Source: Rhizaria sp. SCN 62-66 (taxonomy: Eukaryota > Rhizaria, unplaced). Taken from it: a DNA stretch of 64,000 bases. Below the pieces are notes generated by a model. It was not told the DNA's origin and made no database searches. It worked only from the letters and a program-made list of their open reading frames with translations. Shown in pieces: positions 45,601-60,600 of this stretch (position 1 is the stretch's first letter; each line of letters starts with the position of its first letter). Made by a program: the position numbers and the translations under genes. The stretch is from the NCBI GenBank assembly GCA_001724265.1, contig MEDY01000076.1:62001-126000 (forward strand), given 5' to 3'.

Positions 45601-48600
45601 GGCGCGGCGGTGGGCACAGCTGCGGTGACGGAAGCAGGGGCAAGGCGCATCGCCTGCGTCGTAAGAGCGCGCTGAATGAAGGTAAATGTAAGCGGAAAAG
45701 GAACGTCAATAACGCTGCTCGCAACAACAGATGCGATTGAGCTCACTGTGTCGGATTGAACCTTCCCGTCGTTGTTAAACTCCTTGTTGTCCATATGTTG
45801 TTTGTTACCGCTGATGGTGTAGGCACTCGGTGCAGGAAGCAAAGGAGTCTCACTCGTCCACGACAGCGCGCTCATTAATGAGCCACTCGCAGTCCGCCCC
45901 AAAGTGAAACTGCCTTGAAAAGCCACAATTGACTGCAGCAGTGACATCGCGCGCGCAACGGGGCCAACTAAGAGCGCGCCCACGGTCGCCGCAACATCCT
46001 TGTTTACGGTCAATGACTTGTTAAGTGGTGACACAGCAGGGAGTGCGGCCGCAACTGTGCCACGACGGCGGAGAATGCGGAGCAAGTTGCGCACGCGGTC
46101 AGGGTACACGCGCTGGCGTTCGAACGTGGTTTCCAGTCCGGTGCCGTGTAATGCGCCGCTGTGCAGCGGGGACGCGCGCAGGTGCGTCGTTGCAGTGGCG
46201 CAGAGCAGGATAAACCGGCGGTGCGCGGCGGCTACAGAGTTAGCAGCGCGGGAGAAAGCGATGTCGAGTGCAACCATAATGCTTGCCACATTGGCATTGT
46301 CATCCGATGCATTGTCGCTACTTTGGTCAGGGGCTTGAGCAAATGAGGCGCGGGGGCTACTAACAAACGTGTTGGGACTTGGGCTCCTGTTGTCGAGAAC
46401 TGACGAGCGGCGAGAACCGACACGAGAGCCAACACGGGAAATGCTTGATGTCGTCATAAAGCTTGATGCGCTGTTCGCGTGGCCGCTGGCTGTACTGAAG
46501 ACACGACGGTGAGAGGGAAAACTCGTATGTGGAGTCGCACCAGGTGTCAGCGACGGTGACTCTGCCCGAGAGCCGCCGGATCCTGTGGCCATCAGGCCTG
46601 TGCGACTGAGAGAACGCTTGTGGTGGGACTGGCTTGAGCTAGAGCTACTCGACATCCTGCGAGCGAGGATCTTGGTGCTCGCGAGCGAGTCGAGTGTCGG
46701 TGAGAGGCGACGGGGAGATGACGGTGCCGGCGAAGGACTTCGCGACTGCAGACGTGAGTGTGGGCGTGATCCGCTACTGCTGCGGGGGCTGTTGTTCGCA
46801 CTCGAAACCAAAGGGGCAGTTGTCATCACAGAGACCGACGGCATCGTAACCGTAAGGGTGACAACAGAGTTTGTTTGACTTTGATCGGTCGATTTACTGC
46901 TACTGTCCACTGTCTTAACATCAAACAAGGTCAGACCAGCAGCTAAGGCAGAGCGCAGGTGATCAGCAGTGTCAAGACCAGCCCCGGATAAAGTGACTAG
47001 CGCGCGCGCTGCCCGTTGAACCCACACTGCACCAGCAACAGACGCAGATGCGGCCTGATCTTGACCAAGCGCGTCACCGTCACCAGCGCTTTGCTGAAGC
47101 CGCTGCAATAGAGGAGCAAGCGCAGTTGAGAGGATACCGACAACCTCGGCAACGTGCTCGCTCTCCACGGCAGCGTGAATGTACATCAACGCACGCAGTG
47201 ACTGAGAGAGCCGCGCTGGCGTGCCGAGCGGCAGCAGAGGCGGCAGCGCCGGGGCTGCGGGCAGCGTGAGCGAACGCGGGATCGGCAGGTCAAAGCTCGA
47301 CTGCAGCAGCGGCAGCGAGAGGTAATGCAGCTGCGGCGTGCTCAGCAGAGGCAGGGAAAACGACGAAGCAGCACTTGCGGCCGCCGCGGCGGCAGCTGCA
47401 GCGGTGGTCATAGGTGCGCCCGCGATCGGCACCCCGGCGACTGAACGAAGTGTGATGCTTCCAATACTGGCACTGGGGTTGTAGCCGATGCTGCTGCCGC
47501 CACCAAAGCCAAAAATGCTGCCGCGCTGTGTCATCTGCTGCGGTGACATGAAGACAGAACCGCGCGAGTGCAGTGGCGACGGCATCGACATGCGCGGTGT
47601 CATTCCTGGGTATCCGCTTGTCACAGTGGGTCCGTAGCCAGCGGAGATTGAGCCCCCCCGGTTCAGCGACCGCTGGCCGCCGAGATAAGGCGAGGCCGGC
47701 GCAAGCACGCTGCCACGGGGACCCAGCGTAGCGCCCGCGCCCAGCAAGGCATCTGCATGTTGCTGTGAGAAGCTATGCGTGCCATAGCTCTGGTGCAGCG
47801 GGACAAAGGCAAGTGAGCCGCGTGCCGTGTAGTCGTTCGGATCGTAGCTCGTGAGTGTGGGGTCCTCGAAGTGCAGCTGGTAGGGCGCCTCTGCACTGGG
47901 CCCAGCATATGGAGACCTGAGTCCGCTCGCAGACTGACCGTGAGCAGATGGCGGTGACAAGAATTGGCCGGAACTGTTCGCATTATGCAAAGGTGTCATG
48001 GCTTCCGCAGCAGCAACGTTCGCGGGAGTGAGAGCAGGGGACAGATTCGGGAAGAGACTGGTGCTGCGACGGAATCCAAGCGACGGCGATGCAACCATGA
48101 TACTCCCGCGCTTGGAGATGCTGGACCCGCCAGTGCCAGTGAGAGGACTGAACGCGCCCAGTGGTGTGCCGTTGTTCGCGTTCATCTGGAGTTGATGCTG
48201 CTGGCCGAGCGCGTTATAGCCTAAGCCCGTGCCCGACCGGCGCGCGCCGCCTGGAGTCGTCGGCGTGAAGCTCACGCTGAGCCGGTGACTGGGGCCGGTG
48301 GGGGACGCCATCATCACCGACGGTGTGGGCTGGGTGAGGCCTGCGTTAGCGCCAGAGGAGCTAGCGTTGTCCAGAGAGAAATTACCAACGGCGTTGCTGC
48401 TGTTGTAGTTATAATTATAAGGTTCAACACTGCTAGCTCCCCATCCCCACGCCTCAGCCTCAGCTGCAGTAGCTGTTGCAAAGATTGTGTTGGATCTAGT
48501 TCTAGAGCCATTGATGTCGAGCGTGACAGATAGAGTGTATAATGGTGCCTTGGAGTGGAGTTGCGAAGATGCAGGGCCGTAAACAAAACCGTATTCGACA

Positions 48601-51600
48601 CCATAATCGTTGCTCTCGCTGGGCACGATGGTGCTGCGCGAGTTGCCGCCGGGACTACTGCTGGGCATCTTAACAGTAGTTGCGGATGCAAAGATATCAG
48701 GCGCAAACTCACAAAAAGGCACCGATAATGCTTCCGCAACCTGCAGAGTCAAGGAAGGGAAAGCGGCCGCAAACGCATGCGCGCTGTCGGTTGCGACTGC
48801 GGCAACTGCAGCTGTTGAGGCCGTGACGGCAGCGTCAGCGGCAGTGACTGCCGCGTCGACAGAGTTTGAACCAGCTACAGAATTTGCAAAAGACACGCGT
48901 GAAGACGCACGTGTAGCACGAACGGGTGTGAAGAAGCCACCACTGCCGTCATTCTCCGCCGTTGCAGCGGCGGCATCTGCCTCAGCATCTGCACTCGGGT
49001 TACCGATGATTGGCGTCGTGGCAGCAGCCACAGCGGCGGGAGTCGGAGAGGGCACGAGCGTCTTGCTTGCGCCACCAGTGTTGGCGCGCGCTGTCGCGCC
49101 TGACTCGGCACTCGGTGCAATCGGAAGGGCAAGCTCGGAGGCCGAGCGTTGCACCGGTGCCCGGCGTGGCGCGGTCGCAATCGCGTCTTGAGGCACCAGC
49201 TGGTACACGCTGCGCTCGCCCAGCACTGCGGCTGCGGTCGCCAAGGCCGCCGCGACCTCCGCGTTCAGTCCGTTCGCATGGCCATGGCTGTTCTCGGAGT
49301 GAGAAAGCAGGAGAGAGCGCGCCGAGTCGGACGCCAGTGCAGTCATGGTGTCGACGTCAGTCGGCAGGATGACAATGTTCATCGCAGCCGGAGCTCGCGC
49401 GGGAGGCGGCGGCAAGCTGGCGCTGGCAGTGGCAGAGCTAGTGTTGCTGGTAGTCTTGTTCCGCGCGTTCGCAGCGGCGGCGGATGCAGCCGTTGCAGCC
49501 GCGACGGCTAGAGAAGCAGGCAAAGCATTGGCGGACGGAAGGCCTTCCTCTTCGAGACGCTCGGTCAGCGCGCGCGAGAGCAAGTACAGGCAGTGCAGCA
49601 TCGTTTGCTGCGGGTAAGCTAGTGGTAGCGCTGCCTCATCCCACTTGGACGGGAGCTGCTTAGCAACAACGGCAGTATCTTGTTTGTTCTGAATAGCGGC
49701 GTCCTCATCGCTGTCGTCGTCACTCTCCGTATTGCACTTTATAGGGTCTGCGTTCGAGTTCATGCTGGCGCTAACATTGCTGCGAGCGCCGCCGCTGACG
49801 TATTTCATCTGATAAGAGTCCGCGGCCATCGGCAGCAGGTCCCACAGAAGCGTCGGGATTTTGGCCGCGTCCGCCTGCGACACAAGAGAGCACACAGAGC
49901 GGACCCGCGGGTACCGCATCGCCTCCTTGATGCGTGTCACTGACACACCGGCACCGCTGCCCGCCGCGAAACCGGTCAGCGAGCTGGATGCAGCAGCTGC
50001 GGCAAGGATGTTGCCCCACAGCAGAGCCTTGTCAGCGTCTGCGGAAAGGGCCAGCAGGGCGGCGCCGAGGGGGGAAGAGAGAGGCAAGGCGGAGACCGCG
50101 TTAACCGCTGTCTTGCTACTCTGCGGCGGGTTGTTACTACTGAGAGCACTGATGTTCATCATCTTGTCATGATTCTGAGTGAACATAGGAGCGAGGAGAA
50201 CGGCCTCGCCTGGTGCCATCGCGAACAACGCGAGGGGCGCAACGGCGAGCGCTGCCTCTGCTAAGTGCGAAGACTGGGCAAGAGCCCAGGATGGCACAGT
50301 TGTAGCGCTCGAGCCCGAACCAGAAGTTCCTTCGTTAGCTCCAGTACCCGCCCCTGAGTTAGCACTCGAGCCAGCGGCAGAAGCACTGCTACTGCTTGGA
50401 TTGGTGGTGCTTGTCGCATTGGTCGTAAGGGCAGCGCCGCCGAGCTCTTGCAGCAGCCAGGGCGCGTTGCTTGCGGACAGCGCTGCGAGCGCAGAGGCGG
50501 AGCCCCCGCTGAAGAGGTTCGTGACGGTCGCTGTGTAAGGCGCCATGAGAGCGGCCAGACGCTGCGACAACACACGGTTGTGAGGGAAGAGTGCAGCGGC
50601 AAGATCTTCGATCCGCGCCGTCCGCTGCAGCTGCTGCTGTTGAGGTGCAACAGCCGACGCACCAGGGTTTGCAGTGCTTGAACTCGAGCTCGAGCTTGAG
50701 CTGTTTACGCCCGCGCTTGTGAGAGGCGTGGGTGCTGGCTCGTGAGACGACAACAGACTCGCACTCGTCGTGTTGGCAGCAGCGGCAGCGGTAGCAGGCG
50801 CGGGCGGAGACAGCAGCACAACAGCCGGCGTCGCAGTGCCAGTCGCGGTGCCAGTCGCGGGAGTCGCGCCAGTTGTCGAGCTCGAGATCGAATTGGCAGC
50901 AGGCTGCGCAGCAGTACCGGCGACATTGGAGCTGCTGGCACCAGAGGCTACTGGCGTTGGGAGAGGTAAAGGCACCATCAGAGCAGCACCAACTCCGGAC
51001 TGCAACAGTGCCGCTAGCGGGGTGTTGGAAAGCACCTCAGCCACATTGCCTGACTGCAGATGTGCCTTATGGAATGCGCCAAATCCAAGAGCTGAGCCAC
51101 TTGCGTTGTTACTGTCGCTCCGTGATGTGTTCTTACCAGATTTAAAGCCAGAGCTCTTATTATTGTCAGTCTTTGAGTTTGCAGCGCTCGTAGTATCGCT
51201 CGCAGCACTTCCCTGCGTATGAATTTTAGCTGAAACTCCAGTCGAGAGCGTCGCGTTAGCATCGTTCACGGCAACAGTAGTGAGCGGGATGATTGCCCTG
51301 AACGTCGACTTGGTGTTGGCGCTAAGTTTTGTCGCACGAACAGCGAGCGCGAGATCGCGGAATGATGAAAACGCAACGCCCTGCGCGGCTAGAGACTGCA
51401 AGGTCGACAGCAACTGCACAAAGAAAAGCGGGCAACCAAACGCAGCGTTGGCATCGACCGTAGCAGCGTTGATTGTTGCAGGGAGCATGAGAGTCATGCG
51501 GGCACTCATACTGTGCAGCAGTAGACCGTTCACCGTTGCGTTGTGTTCGCTAGAGATTGACTGACGCAGAGTGCAGGCAGCGGAGCGCTCAGGCCTGAAT

Positions 51601-54600
51601 CCTTGACTCTGCTGCTCACCGCGCTTGCCCGAACCTTCCTGGCTAGCAGTACTGGTGCACTTAAACGCAGAAGAAGCACTAGAACCAAGAACCAAACCAG
51701 CGTCAAGTCCCGCGGCAGCGAAGAACATCTTGGCCGCGTCATCACTGCCCGAGCGTGCAGTCAATTCAGCAACTGAGCTGGGAATAGATTCAGCAAGAGA
51801 CCGCGGCGCAAGTGCCGTCCACACGGGGTGAACATAGTCGAACTCGCCAAAGTTCTCGGAGAAAAAGTCGTAGAATGCATGATCAGCGCGGGAGGACGCC
51901 CCTACGCTGTTAGATGCAGATGCAGTGCCCGATAATGTTGCGCGCAGAAGACGATCAGCGCGCGCGCGGGTGATGGCGCTCAGAGAGGGCTGCAACTGGA
52001 ACGCGATCAGCGCGAGCGAGTGCAAAAGCACCCGCGGCGAAACCGTTGCAACTGAGTTGGCAGCTGCGGGGGTCAACAGGATGTCAAGAAGGCTTATGTC
52101 GACACTCACGCTCTTGTTGAGACTAGCGCTGGAAGTCGACAGGCGAAGTGACGAGAGCAGCAGACGACGTGCGGCCGCGGCAGAGGCGCGACGCGCCCCT
52201 GAGCACAGGCGCTGTGTATGGTGCAAAATGCGCGCAAACACTAAGAACTGCGCGGTCGCAGCAACAGGGACGGACGGCAATGCGTTGGCGACTGTAGGCG
52301 CAGTGCTGCCAATGGAGGCCGGCAGGGAAGACTGCGCGGCCGACTCAACGCGGGAGAACGTTGGTGCAGAGCGCAACGAGACGCTGCGCATCATATGCGG
52401 CGCGGAGATCCCGCTACTGTTGTTGTCCGCGTTGCTTGCGATCGACTCAGGCGGTGGAACACCGGGCAACATCTCGATGCCACTGCTGTTGTGAGAATGG
52501 CTAGGGTCGCCGTCGGTGTTATCGCTCATGTTCGTGGTCAGACTGAGGCCGTACTTGGAGTGTTTAGGCTGGCTGGTCTGGATGTATTCGTCTTCGTCAT
52601 CATCATCGTCCATGACGCTCCGAATGCCACTGTTCCTTGCACCAACGTTAAAACTACTGTTTTTTGAGATGTTATTGTTGTCACCCCACACCGACGCGCG
52701 CGCAGTCTCAGCCGCTGTCTGAGCAGCAGCGTTCGCGGCAGCAGCCTCAGCAGCGGCAGCAGCCTCCTGCTCAGGGCTCGACTTGACGGTGACGACACCT
52801 CCAGCACGAGACAGCGCAATCGCGTGCGCAGTCCACGCGCGCACCTCGCCAGCCACAATTTGCGCGACTACAGGCGCCACGTGAGCGAGCTCGGCCTGCG
52901 CGCGCGGGCCGCCGCCGGTGGCGAGGAACAAAGCGTGCAGCTGGGCGCGGTCGAAGCGGAGAGTTGCCCGCTTGGAGCCGAACTCGGCGGTCACGCCGCG
53001 ACCAGTCGTGGTAGCGGGCGCGGGGGAGGTGAAGGCGAAAGCGTGCGATGCAGAGACCGAACCGGACACAGAGCCAGGCGCGGGAGCGGGGCCTAAGCCG
53101 GATGTTGAGCCAGTGACTGAACTGGGTGACGTGCTTGATAGAGGCGCTGGCATCGGCAGCGGTGCAGGGTTGAAGCCAGTGCTACCGATGTTGCTAGAGG
53201 CAGCGCGGGTGATAGGCGATGGGACACCGATCGCGTTGTTATTCTCCGTCTGCATCGCGTTGCCGCCACTGTTGAGAATGGGCATCGTGGAAAAACGAAG
53301 GATCTCGACAGGCGGCTTAGCTTCGGAACCGCTGCGGTCACGGTCGGGGAACATGCTTTCACGGTCACGAGGTGAGAACTGTGGCGGCGTGTGCAAGTTG
53401 AACATATGTGTCGTTGAATGAGGCGATGACTGCAGCTGCTGTTGTTGCTGCTGTTGCAGTTGTTGCTGCTGCTGTTGCGCGGTGGTTCGCGAAGACACGC
53501 CAGTGAGCCTAAGCATCGGCAGGAACGCCATGTGCAGTGCACGCAACTGGCTGTTCGCATCGTTGAGCGCACTGGTAAAGCCATCCCTGCGCCGTGCCGT
53601 GGCCGCTGCAACGACCCTCTCAAGCGTCGCCGCGAGCGCCGCAGGAGACGCGTAGCGGCAGCCGAGCTGTGAGAGCTCAGTGAGCAGGCGCAGCAACGAG
53701 TGGAACGGCAAAGGAGACTTGAGAGTCAGCAGAGGCAGCAGCGCGGCGCGGGTGAGTGCCGCGGGCGCGGTTCCGGCAGCGGACTCAGCCGCTGCTGCAG
53801 CAGCAGTTGCGGCGGCAATCGCCTCCTTGTTGCTGCTGTTGCTCGCACAGCACGCAGCGGCAGCCGCAGCCGCGCTGTCAGTGACCGGCATGCCCGCGAT
53901 GAGCGGCAGACGGTGCGCCAACACGTGCCGCAGCAGAGCGATTTGCTCTCTAAGCGCACGCGACGCGGCTGTCTCGCGCTCGCGGAGCTTGCTGAGCAGA
54001 CGGGGCAGAGATGGGATAATGCCGTCATCGAGCGGCAGGGTCAAAATGGCACCAGTGACAGGGCGGTCTTGCTTCGAACCATCGCTGCTCACGTTAAAGG
54101 TAAAACGAGCACTAGTGGCATTTGCGGAAGCCTTCGCGTCATAAGACGCAGTGAAAGGGCGAGGTGCTTCGTACAGCGTCCAGCGAAACAGCACAACGTC
54201 AGGGATAGCAGAGCCGACCGCAGCAGGAGCACTCAGGAGACCTAGGTGCGAGGGGGCGAAGGGGCGCAAAGAGGCTAATGAGTGGCTGTTGAGCAACTGT
54301 GGCGGGAGAGAACGGCGCGCGACAGACAGAGACTGCTTGAACGCACTGCCAAGAGTACTGTTCCCGGAGTCCAGATCACCGTGAATCGCGTTCAGGTGCG
54401 GGGCGACCGAGTTAGCGTAAGAGTTCTCTGCATCGATGGGCGGGTAGTCATAAAACACTGATGGCGAAACAAGTCCGACGCGGTAGTTCTCGTGCGCCAG
54501 CCCGCTCAGCAGCGTGACGTGGGGGCAAACACGGGCAGCGGATTCCGGAGCCGCAGCGTCAGCGTCGGCCTCAGCGTCCTCACCAGTGTGCTCTCTACTG

Positions 54601-57600
54601 TCATCGTCGTTGTCCTCGTCAGAGTCGCTGTCAAGAGACACCGAAGCAGTTGCCGATGAGTACGAAGTCAAAGGGAACTTATGGGTCTTAATGTAGACTA
54701 TTGCACTGGCAACGACCTGGGCAGTCAAAGAAGACAGGAAACCACCAACAGGATGGACAAGCTCGTTCGCGTCATCGCGGGTGCTACTTAGACCGGGGTA
54801 AGCGCCGGCCGCAGGCGCTGCGGAGCTGGAGTTTGCGTACTGCTGGTACTGCTGCGGGTTCATCAGGCCTGAGGAGCGGCGATCAAGTCGAGTGCGGGGG
54901 ATGCCGGCGTTGGCGTTGTTCGCATTGTTGTTCTCAGCTGCAGCCACAAGAGGTGAAGGTGAAATTTGCGTAGGGGACACACCCTGCTGCTGTTGAGTCG
55001 CAACTGTTCCTGATCCAGGGGTCACGTTTCCGCTCGTGTTGTTGCTCATAGACGGCGTTCTCGCAATCTTGTACGCGTTGCCGTACACAGCGTGCCTCGG
55101 CAGCACAGAGCCAGGAAACACCGAGAGCGCGAATGCAACTAACTGGGGCGGGCACACGTTGGACATCAGGTACCGCGTAACCGCACGCGTGTGCAGCGTA
55201 TCAGTCACAGCAAGGGCGTGTAGCGCACCGGCCAACGCAGCCAAGCTCGTGAAAGACTTGCCGCCTGTGTAAGTGGTCTTAGTGCCCACGTTAGTTCGCG
55301 CGGTCGCGCCCTTCGCCTGTGCGCCGCCACTGCCACGAACACGGCTGCGCTGGCCCCACTGCTGCTGGCGCTGCTGCTGCAGCTGTTGCTTCACCGCTGT
55401 CGACGTGAGCAACGCAACATACCACATCAACGGTGGACCCACCGGCAGGCCGGAGAGATGAGCCAGCCGCCGCACAATAGCAGGTGTCGCGAGGCGGCGC
55501 GGGGCCGGCGGCAGCCTCAACAGCGCGGCGACGGCATCGGCCTCGCCGGCGTCGCCAGACGTGACGTTCGCAGGAGCGGGGTCTGAGCTGAGGCGCAGGC
55601 GCGGGGACGCTGCGAGAACAGCGGCCGGGCTCAGCGTGGCTGGAATCGCCACGGGCGGGCGCCAGAGGCCGGCGAGGGCGCGGTCTTCCTCTCTACCATC
55701 CGCGGCAGCGTCTGTGTTGCGATTAGCGCTGGCTGCAGAGAGGCCGCGGCGCGTGAGTGGCAAGTCTGCCACGTCCTTGACGAGAGCCTTGGCGCTGTGG
55801 TCAGTGAGCATGCGCGCGAGCACCGCGGCGGTGCGGCGCTCAACGTCGAGCACGCACGCGACCGCCTTGGCCAGCGGACGCAGCGCCCACGCGGGCTTGC
55901 TGCCGCCGCCGGTGGTGCTCGCCGTCGCGGCCGCGGCCGCGGCGGCCGCGCCAGGCGCGGTGCCGGCGGCGGGCGGGCCCGGCGCGGCGGCGGGCAGCGG
56001 GATGCGAACCCACGCGCAGTCAATGCTCGCCAGCACACTGGCGCGGTCGCGGTACTGCCGCCACGCAGCGCGCGCCTGGGCCTCGCGAGCGGCCTCGAGG
56101 CTGTCGAAAGATACTGCGGAGGCGGGAGGCGCATCGCTATCGCTCTCGCTGTCACTGCCACAGTCACTGGCATCGCTGGGGGTCTGAGGGGGGGGCAGTT
56201 GGCCGCCGCTGTTGCTCTGTTGCGGCAGCAGCGGCAGAGGCGTCGCGGTGGCCGTGATGGCGTTCAAACTAGACGTGCGGCTGAGAGACGCTTCAGGAGA
56301 CGCGCTGGCGGGACGCTGATGGACTGAGGCAAAGCTCGCACTCGCGTCCGCGCCATCAATAACACCAGCGGCGACCGCAACGGGTGCCCTCGCCGCAGTA
56401 GCGTTGCTCTGAGTTGTAGTCTTGGAGCTCTGAGTCGTACTCTTAGTGCGGCCACGAGAGCCAGCAGCAGGGGCGGCAGCGACCGCCGGCGGCGCGGGGG
56501 GCGGCGGTGGCGGGAACAGAGGATGCAGAAGGCCAACCTCGAAGAACGTGTCTGCAATGCCATTCGGCTGCGCGAAAGTCGCGGTCGCGCCGGCATTAGC
56601 GCTATTAACGCCCGTCGAGGTTCCGTAGACTGAGCCCGCAGAGTCGGTGTTGGTGCTGGCAGTGCTCGCAGCGCCGTGGGCGGCGGCGCTCGCGTGGGCC
56701 TTGCTCGCGAGCGCGGCCGAGCCGTGCATGAGGTAGTTGTGGTACGTCGCCGCCGCCGCGGTGCCGTGGCGCGCCCGGGCCCAGCCGCGCGCGCGCAGCA
56801 GCGTGTCGATGGCGTTGATCGCCGTCACGGCGCTGCCGCCCGCGGAGTGCAGCAGCTCGAACACGTCCGCAGGGGCCCACACCGGCGCAGGCGCAAGGGC
56901 CTGCGGGGAGACGACGGAAATTGACGAGTAAGGGCCGTACGCGCCAGCGCTTGCGTTGGCGCTGGCGGCGGCGTTGGGACGCGGGGACAGGCCGCGGCCA
57001 GCAGCGTTCCCTGGGGTGTTGCTTGTAGAGTTACGGCTGGGGGAGCGGGCGCGGGTCAATGAGCCTGTGCTTGTCGCGTTCGCGCTGCTCGTGACTGGGG
57101 GGATCCAGCCGGGCACGTACAGCGACGGGTCGAATATGACATACGACTGGCTATTGCCGTTCGCACTCGTGTTACCCATGTTGGCGTTGGCGGCCGTGCT
57201 AGCGAGCGCTGACGACGGCAGGGCGAGGTACGCCTCAGCCGTGTTTGTCACGGTCGACCTACGGCGGCCGCCCGCAGCGCCCGGAGTCCCGCTCGGTCCG
57301 CCATTGGCGGCCGCAGCGTTAGCCGTGGCGGGGATGACCGTGGCCGCGGTGGAGCGCGTCTGCGTGGAGGAGTACACCGGCAGCAGCGACTGCAAGCCGC
57401 GGTAGCCCGCGGAGACGCCCCAGGGGTCGCGCGCGGCGGCCGCGGTGGTGTAGGTCAGCAGGCCGGCGGCAGTAGATGGGTAGAAGCGGGAGAGCCCGGC
57501 CCAGAGCGAAGTTGACGGGGACCGGTAGGCCGCGGAGAACGCGCTGGGGGCAAGGTTGCCGGGGGCCGCCTCGATGTCGCCAGCGTTGTTAGTGCTGCCA

Positions 57601-60600
57601 AAGTGTGGGGACGATGTGAAGGACGCGGTCGACGAAGACATCATCAGCGTGTGCTCCGCGAGTACGGCAGCGGCCCGGTCCGGGTCCGTGTCAGCGAGCC
57701 AGGCGAGGTAGGCCACGTCAGCGGCCACGGACGCGGCGTGCGACGAGGACGACGACCAGAGCGGAACCATCGCAGAGCTTACACTGGCGCCGTATGAGCC
57801 GTGGCTGGCGCCGCTAGCGCTCGAAAGCGAGCCAGCGCCGGGCAGGCCGTTCGACGTCCCTTGGCGGGTGAGCGTAGGCTGAGGCAGCAACATCGAAGAA
57901 GTTGTGTTGTTGTTGCCAATATTGCTGTTGTTGCCGTACGGCAGTGTGTGAGCAGGGAACAATGGAGCTGCGCTAGAGATCGCGTGCGACTGCGCATAGA
58001 TATATGAATCTGCTTCAGTCGCACTCGCCGCCGAAGCAGAGTTCGCATCACCGTTGGCGTTGTTGGGGTCGTTCTCCTGCTCTTCAGTCACCGCGGTGGA
58101 GACAATGGGGGCCTCGGGCCACAGCGCGGCCGCGGCAGTGAGCCATGAATAGGGCAGCAGCCCGCCAGCGGGGCCAGCAGCGCCGGTGGCCAGACCGGAG
58201 GCAGCGTCCCACAGACGGGCCATCGAAGCAGACCACGAGCACACGGAACCTGCGCTGGACGACGCGGATAGCAAAGCGCTCGGAGAAGCGGCGGCGGTGG
58301 CAGCAGCAGTGGCAGCGGCAGAAAAGGGTGTGAGACTGAGGTTGACGTTGAAGGAGGCAGGTGTGTAGTACAAGTGGGACTGCGATGCCGGGGAAGAGTT
58401 GGGACTAACTGCAGTGCTCGTGTTGGTGGTCGTGTCAGAAATGCGGTGAGAGAGATCCATGATGTTGGATAACAAGTCGGGCAACGATACACCCGCGCTA
58501 GCATCACTCTTCTCCGAAGCATTGATCTTCTTCTCAGCACTGGCACAGGATGCGTTAGTATTGGCGTTGTTCGCCTGCTTACTCGCGCGAGCGCGCGCGT
58601 TGTAAAGCTCGGTCAGTTGCGGGACAGTGAGCAGGACAGGGGCAGCCCACTCGTGCGATCCAGTGGACTTGACGCCGCTCTTGTTGTGACTCGCAGGAAC
58701 AGAGGCAGCTGCAGCAGCAAAAGTGACCGTGACGAGCTCGTCTGGAATCGCCCTTGTGTTCACCGGCTCCGGCGCAACGGCCCTGATAAAGCCAGTCTTG
58801 GCAACCCAATACCGACCGTACCAGCCAGCACCGTGCAGCAACACCGCCAGCGGCACTTGTGCGGTCAACACACCGACCGGTGCACTGCTAGCGTTCTTCT
58901 CCGCGTCTAAGCGCCTCGCTGTGGTAGTGTAAGGGGCTGGGAAGTGGAACGTGTCGGCAGTGGTCGCCGCACCCTGAAACGACGCCAGCGCAAGCTGCGG
59001 CTGCGCTTGCGCTGCGCCGGGCGCCAAGTGCGCGCGCACGAAGGCGTCGTCGCCTGTGAACTTCAGCAAGCGCTGCGCGCCGGCGAAGGCCAGTGACTGC
59101 GCGGCGCTGCTGTGAGGCTGAGAGGGCGAGCGGCCGTGGCTGATGGGCGACTGGCTGTGGGCGGTCGCAGCGGCAAGGGAGTGCACGATGGGCGACAGAG
59201 CAGCACTGCGGTCGCTGAAGGCACTCTTGCCGGCGCCCGCGGGAGCAAGGCGCGGCACCATGCCACGGAACAGGTACCGAGGGTCGAAGCTATCTGTGCG
59301 GGACAGCAAAGAGCCCCCTTGCTGCGCCTCGGACCCAGACCTGGCGCGCCCAGCGTCACCAGTCGCATTGGCGCCATTCACCACGTTTGCAGTGGGAACA
59401 GCGGTCACAGCGGGCCGAAGCGGAGGGTCAATGAAGTCGACAAAGAGGTAATCGCCCTTCGACACGACATACAGACCGGGCAACAATGAGTACGCACCAC
59501 TGTGCTGCTGCCTCTTGTCATTGCCGTTGTTGTTGCCATTGATGCGCATCTCAGCAGTCGACAGCGCACATGCCCGCGGGTCACTGTACACCGGCGACGT
59601 CAGCGACGCCAGCAGACCGTGGGTCAACAGCGAGCCGAGGCCGAAGAGATACCGCGACAAAACCAGCGCGTGCAGCCGGAAGCGCGCGCAGACGCCGATG
59701 TAATGGGTCGCCAGCGAGCGCCCGAGCGACGGCAGCGACGGAGAAGGCACGGACCGGGAGAAACCGGCGTGGGCAAGCAGGGACGGGAAGTTAAGCCGCA
59801 GCATTGTCGCAGCGGCGGATACCATCGCGGCCGCATTCACGTTACGAGTGTTGCCAAGAAGCAAGGCAGACGTCATGATCATCGTCGCATTCATGTTGCT
59901 GGGATTGTTGAACGGTGAAGGACCACGACTGTTCGAAGCACTGTTTGCATCCACCGCATGATTCAGCTGCGGTTGAGCTGAGGTGCTACCAGTGTTGTTG
60001 TTGGCGGTGGCACCCCAGCGCTGTTCAACGTGGGCGCCAACAAGCGCAGTCACCTGTTCAACCAAACTCGCCGTCAGAGTCTTGGTCAGGTGCGCAACGA
60101 CCCACTCGCCGCCCACAACGCCACCCGGGCTGCTCGCGTCAGAGCTAGTCAGCGCGGCGGTACGGCGAGACGCGGTGTGGTTGCAACGCGCGTCACGCTC
60201 GACGAGCGCCAGCGCGGCGACAAACGCGCGCGTGCGGGCGCCAGGAGCGCAGAGCCACGCGTCGGCGGCGGCGGCACGCGCAGCGGCCGCAAGCACCGGT
60301 GCTACGGCTCTGCGCACCGCGGCCGGCAGCGCCTGCAGCAGCGCAGTAACCGCGGTCGCCGCCGCCGTCGCAGAGGCGGCGCCGGAGTCAGCGTCAAGTG
60401 TCAGCGACTGTGTCTGGGACTGCAGCACGGAGGTCGAGGAGCCAAACGACGCCGCGTGCACAGCAGCTGCAGTGCGAGCAGCCAAGACTCTGGCAGTGTT
60501 ATGTGCCCAATCAGCCGCAGTACCGCTCGCAGAAGCGGAAGCGAGACTGGAGTCATTCGCGCTGCTCGCGCTGCTGTTGCCACCGGTGTGGTTGACCGTG

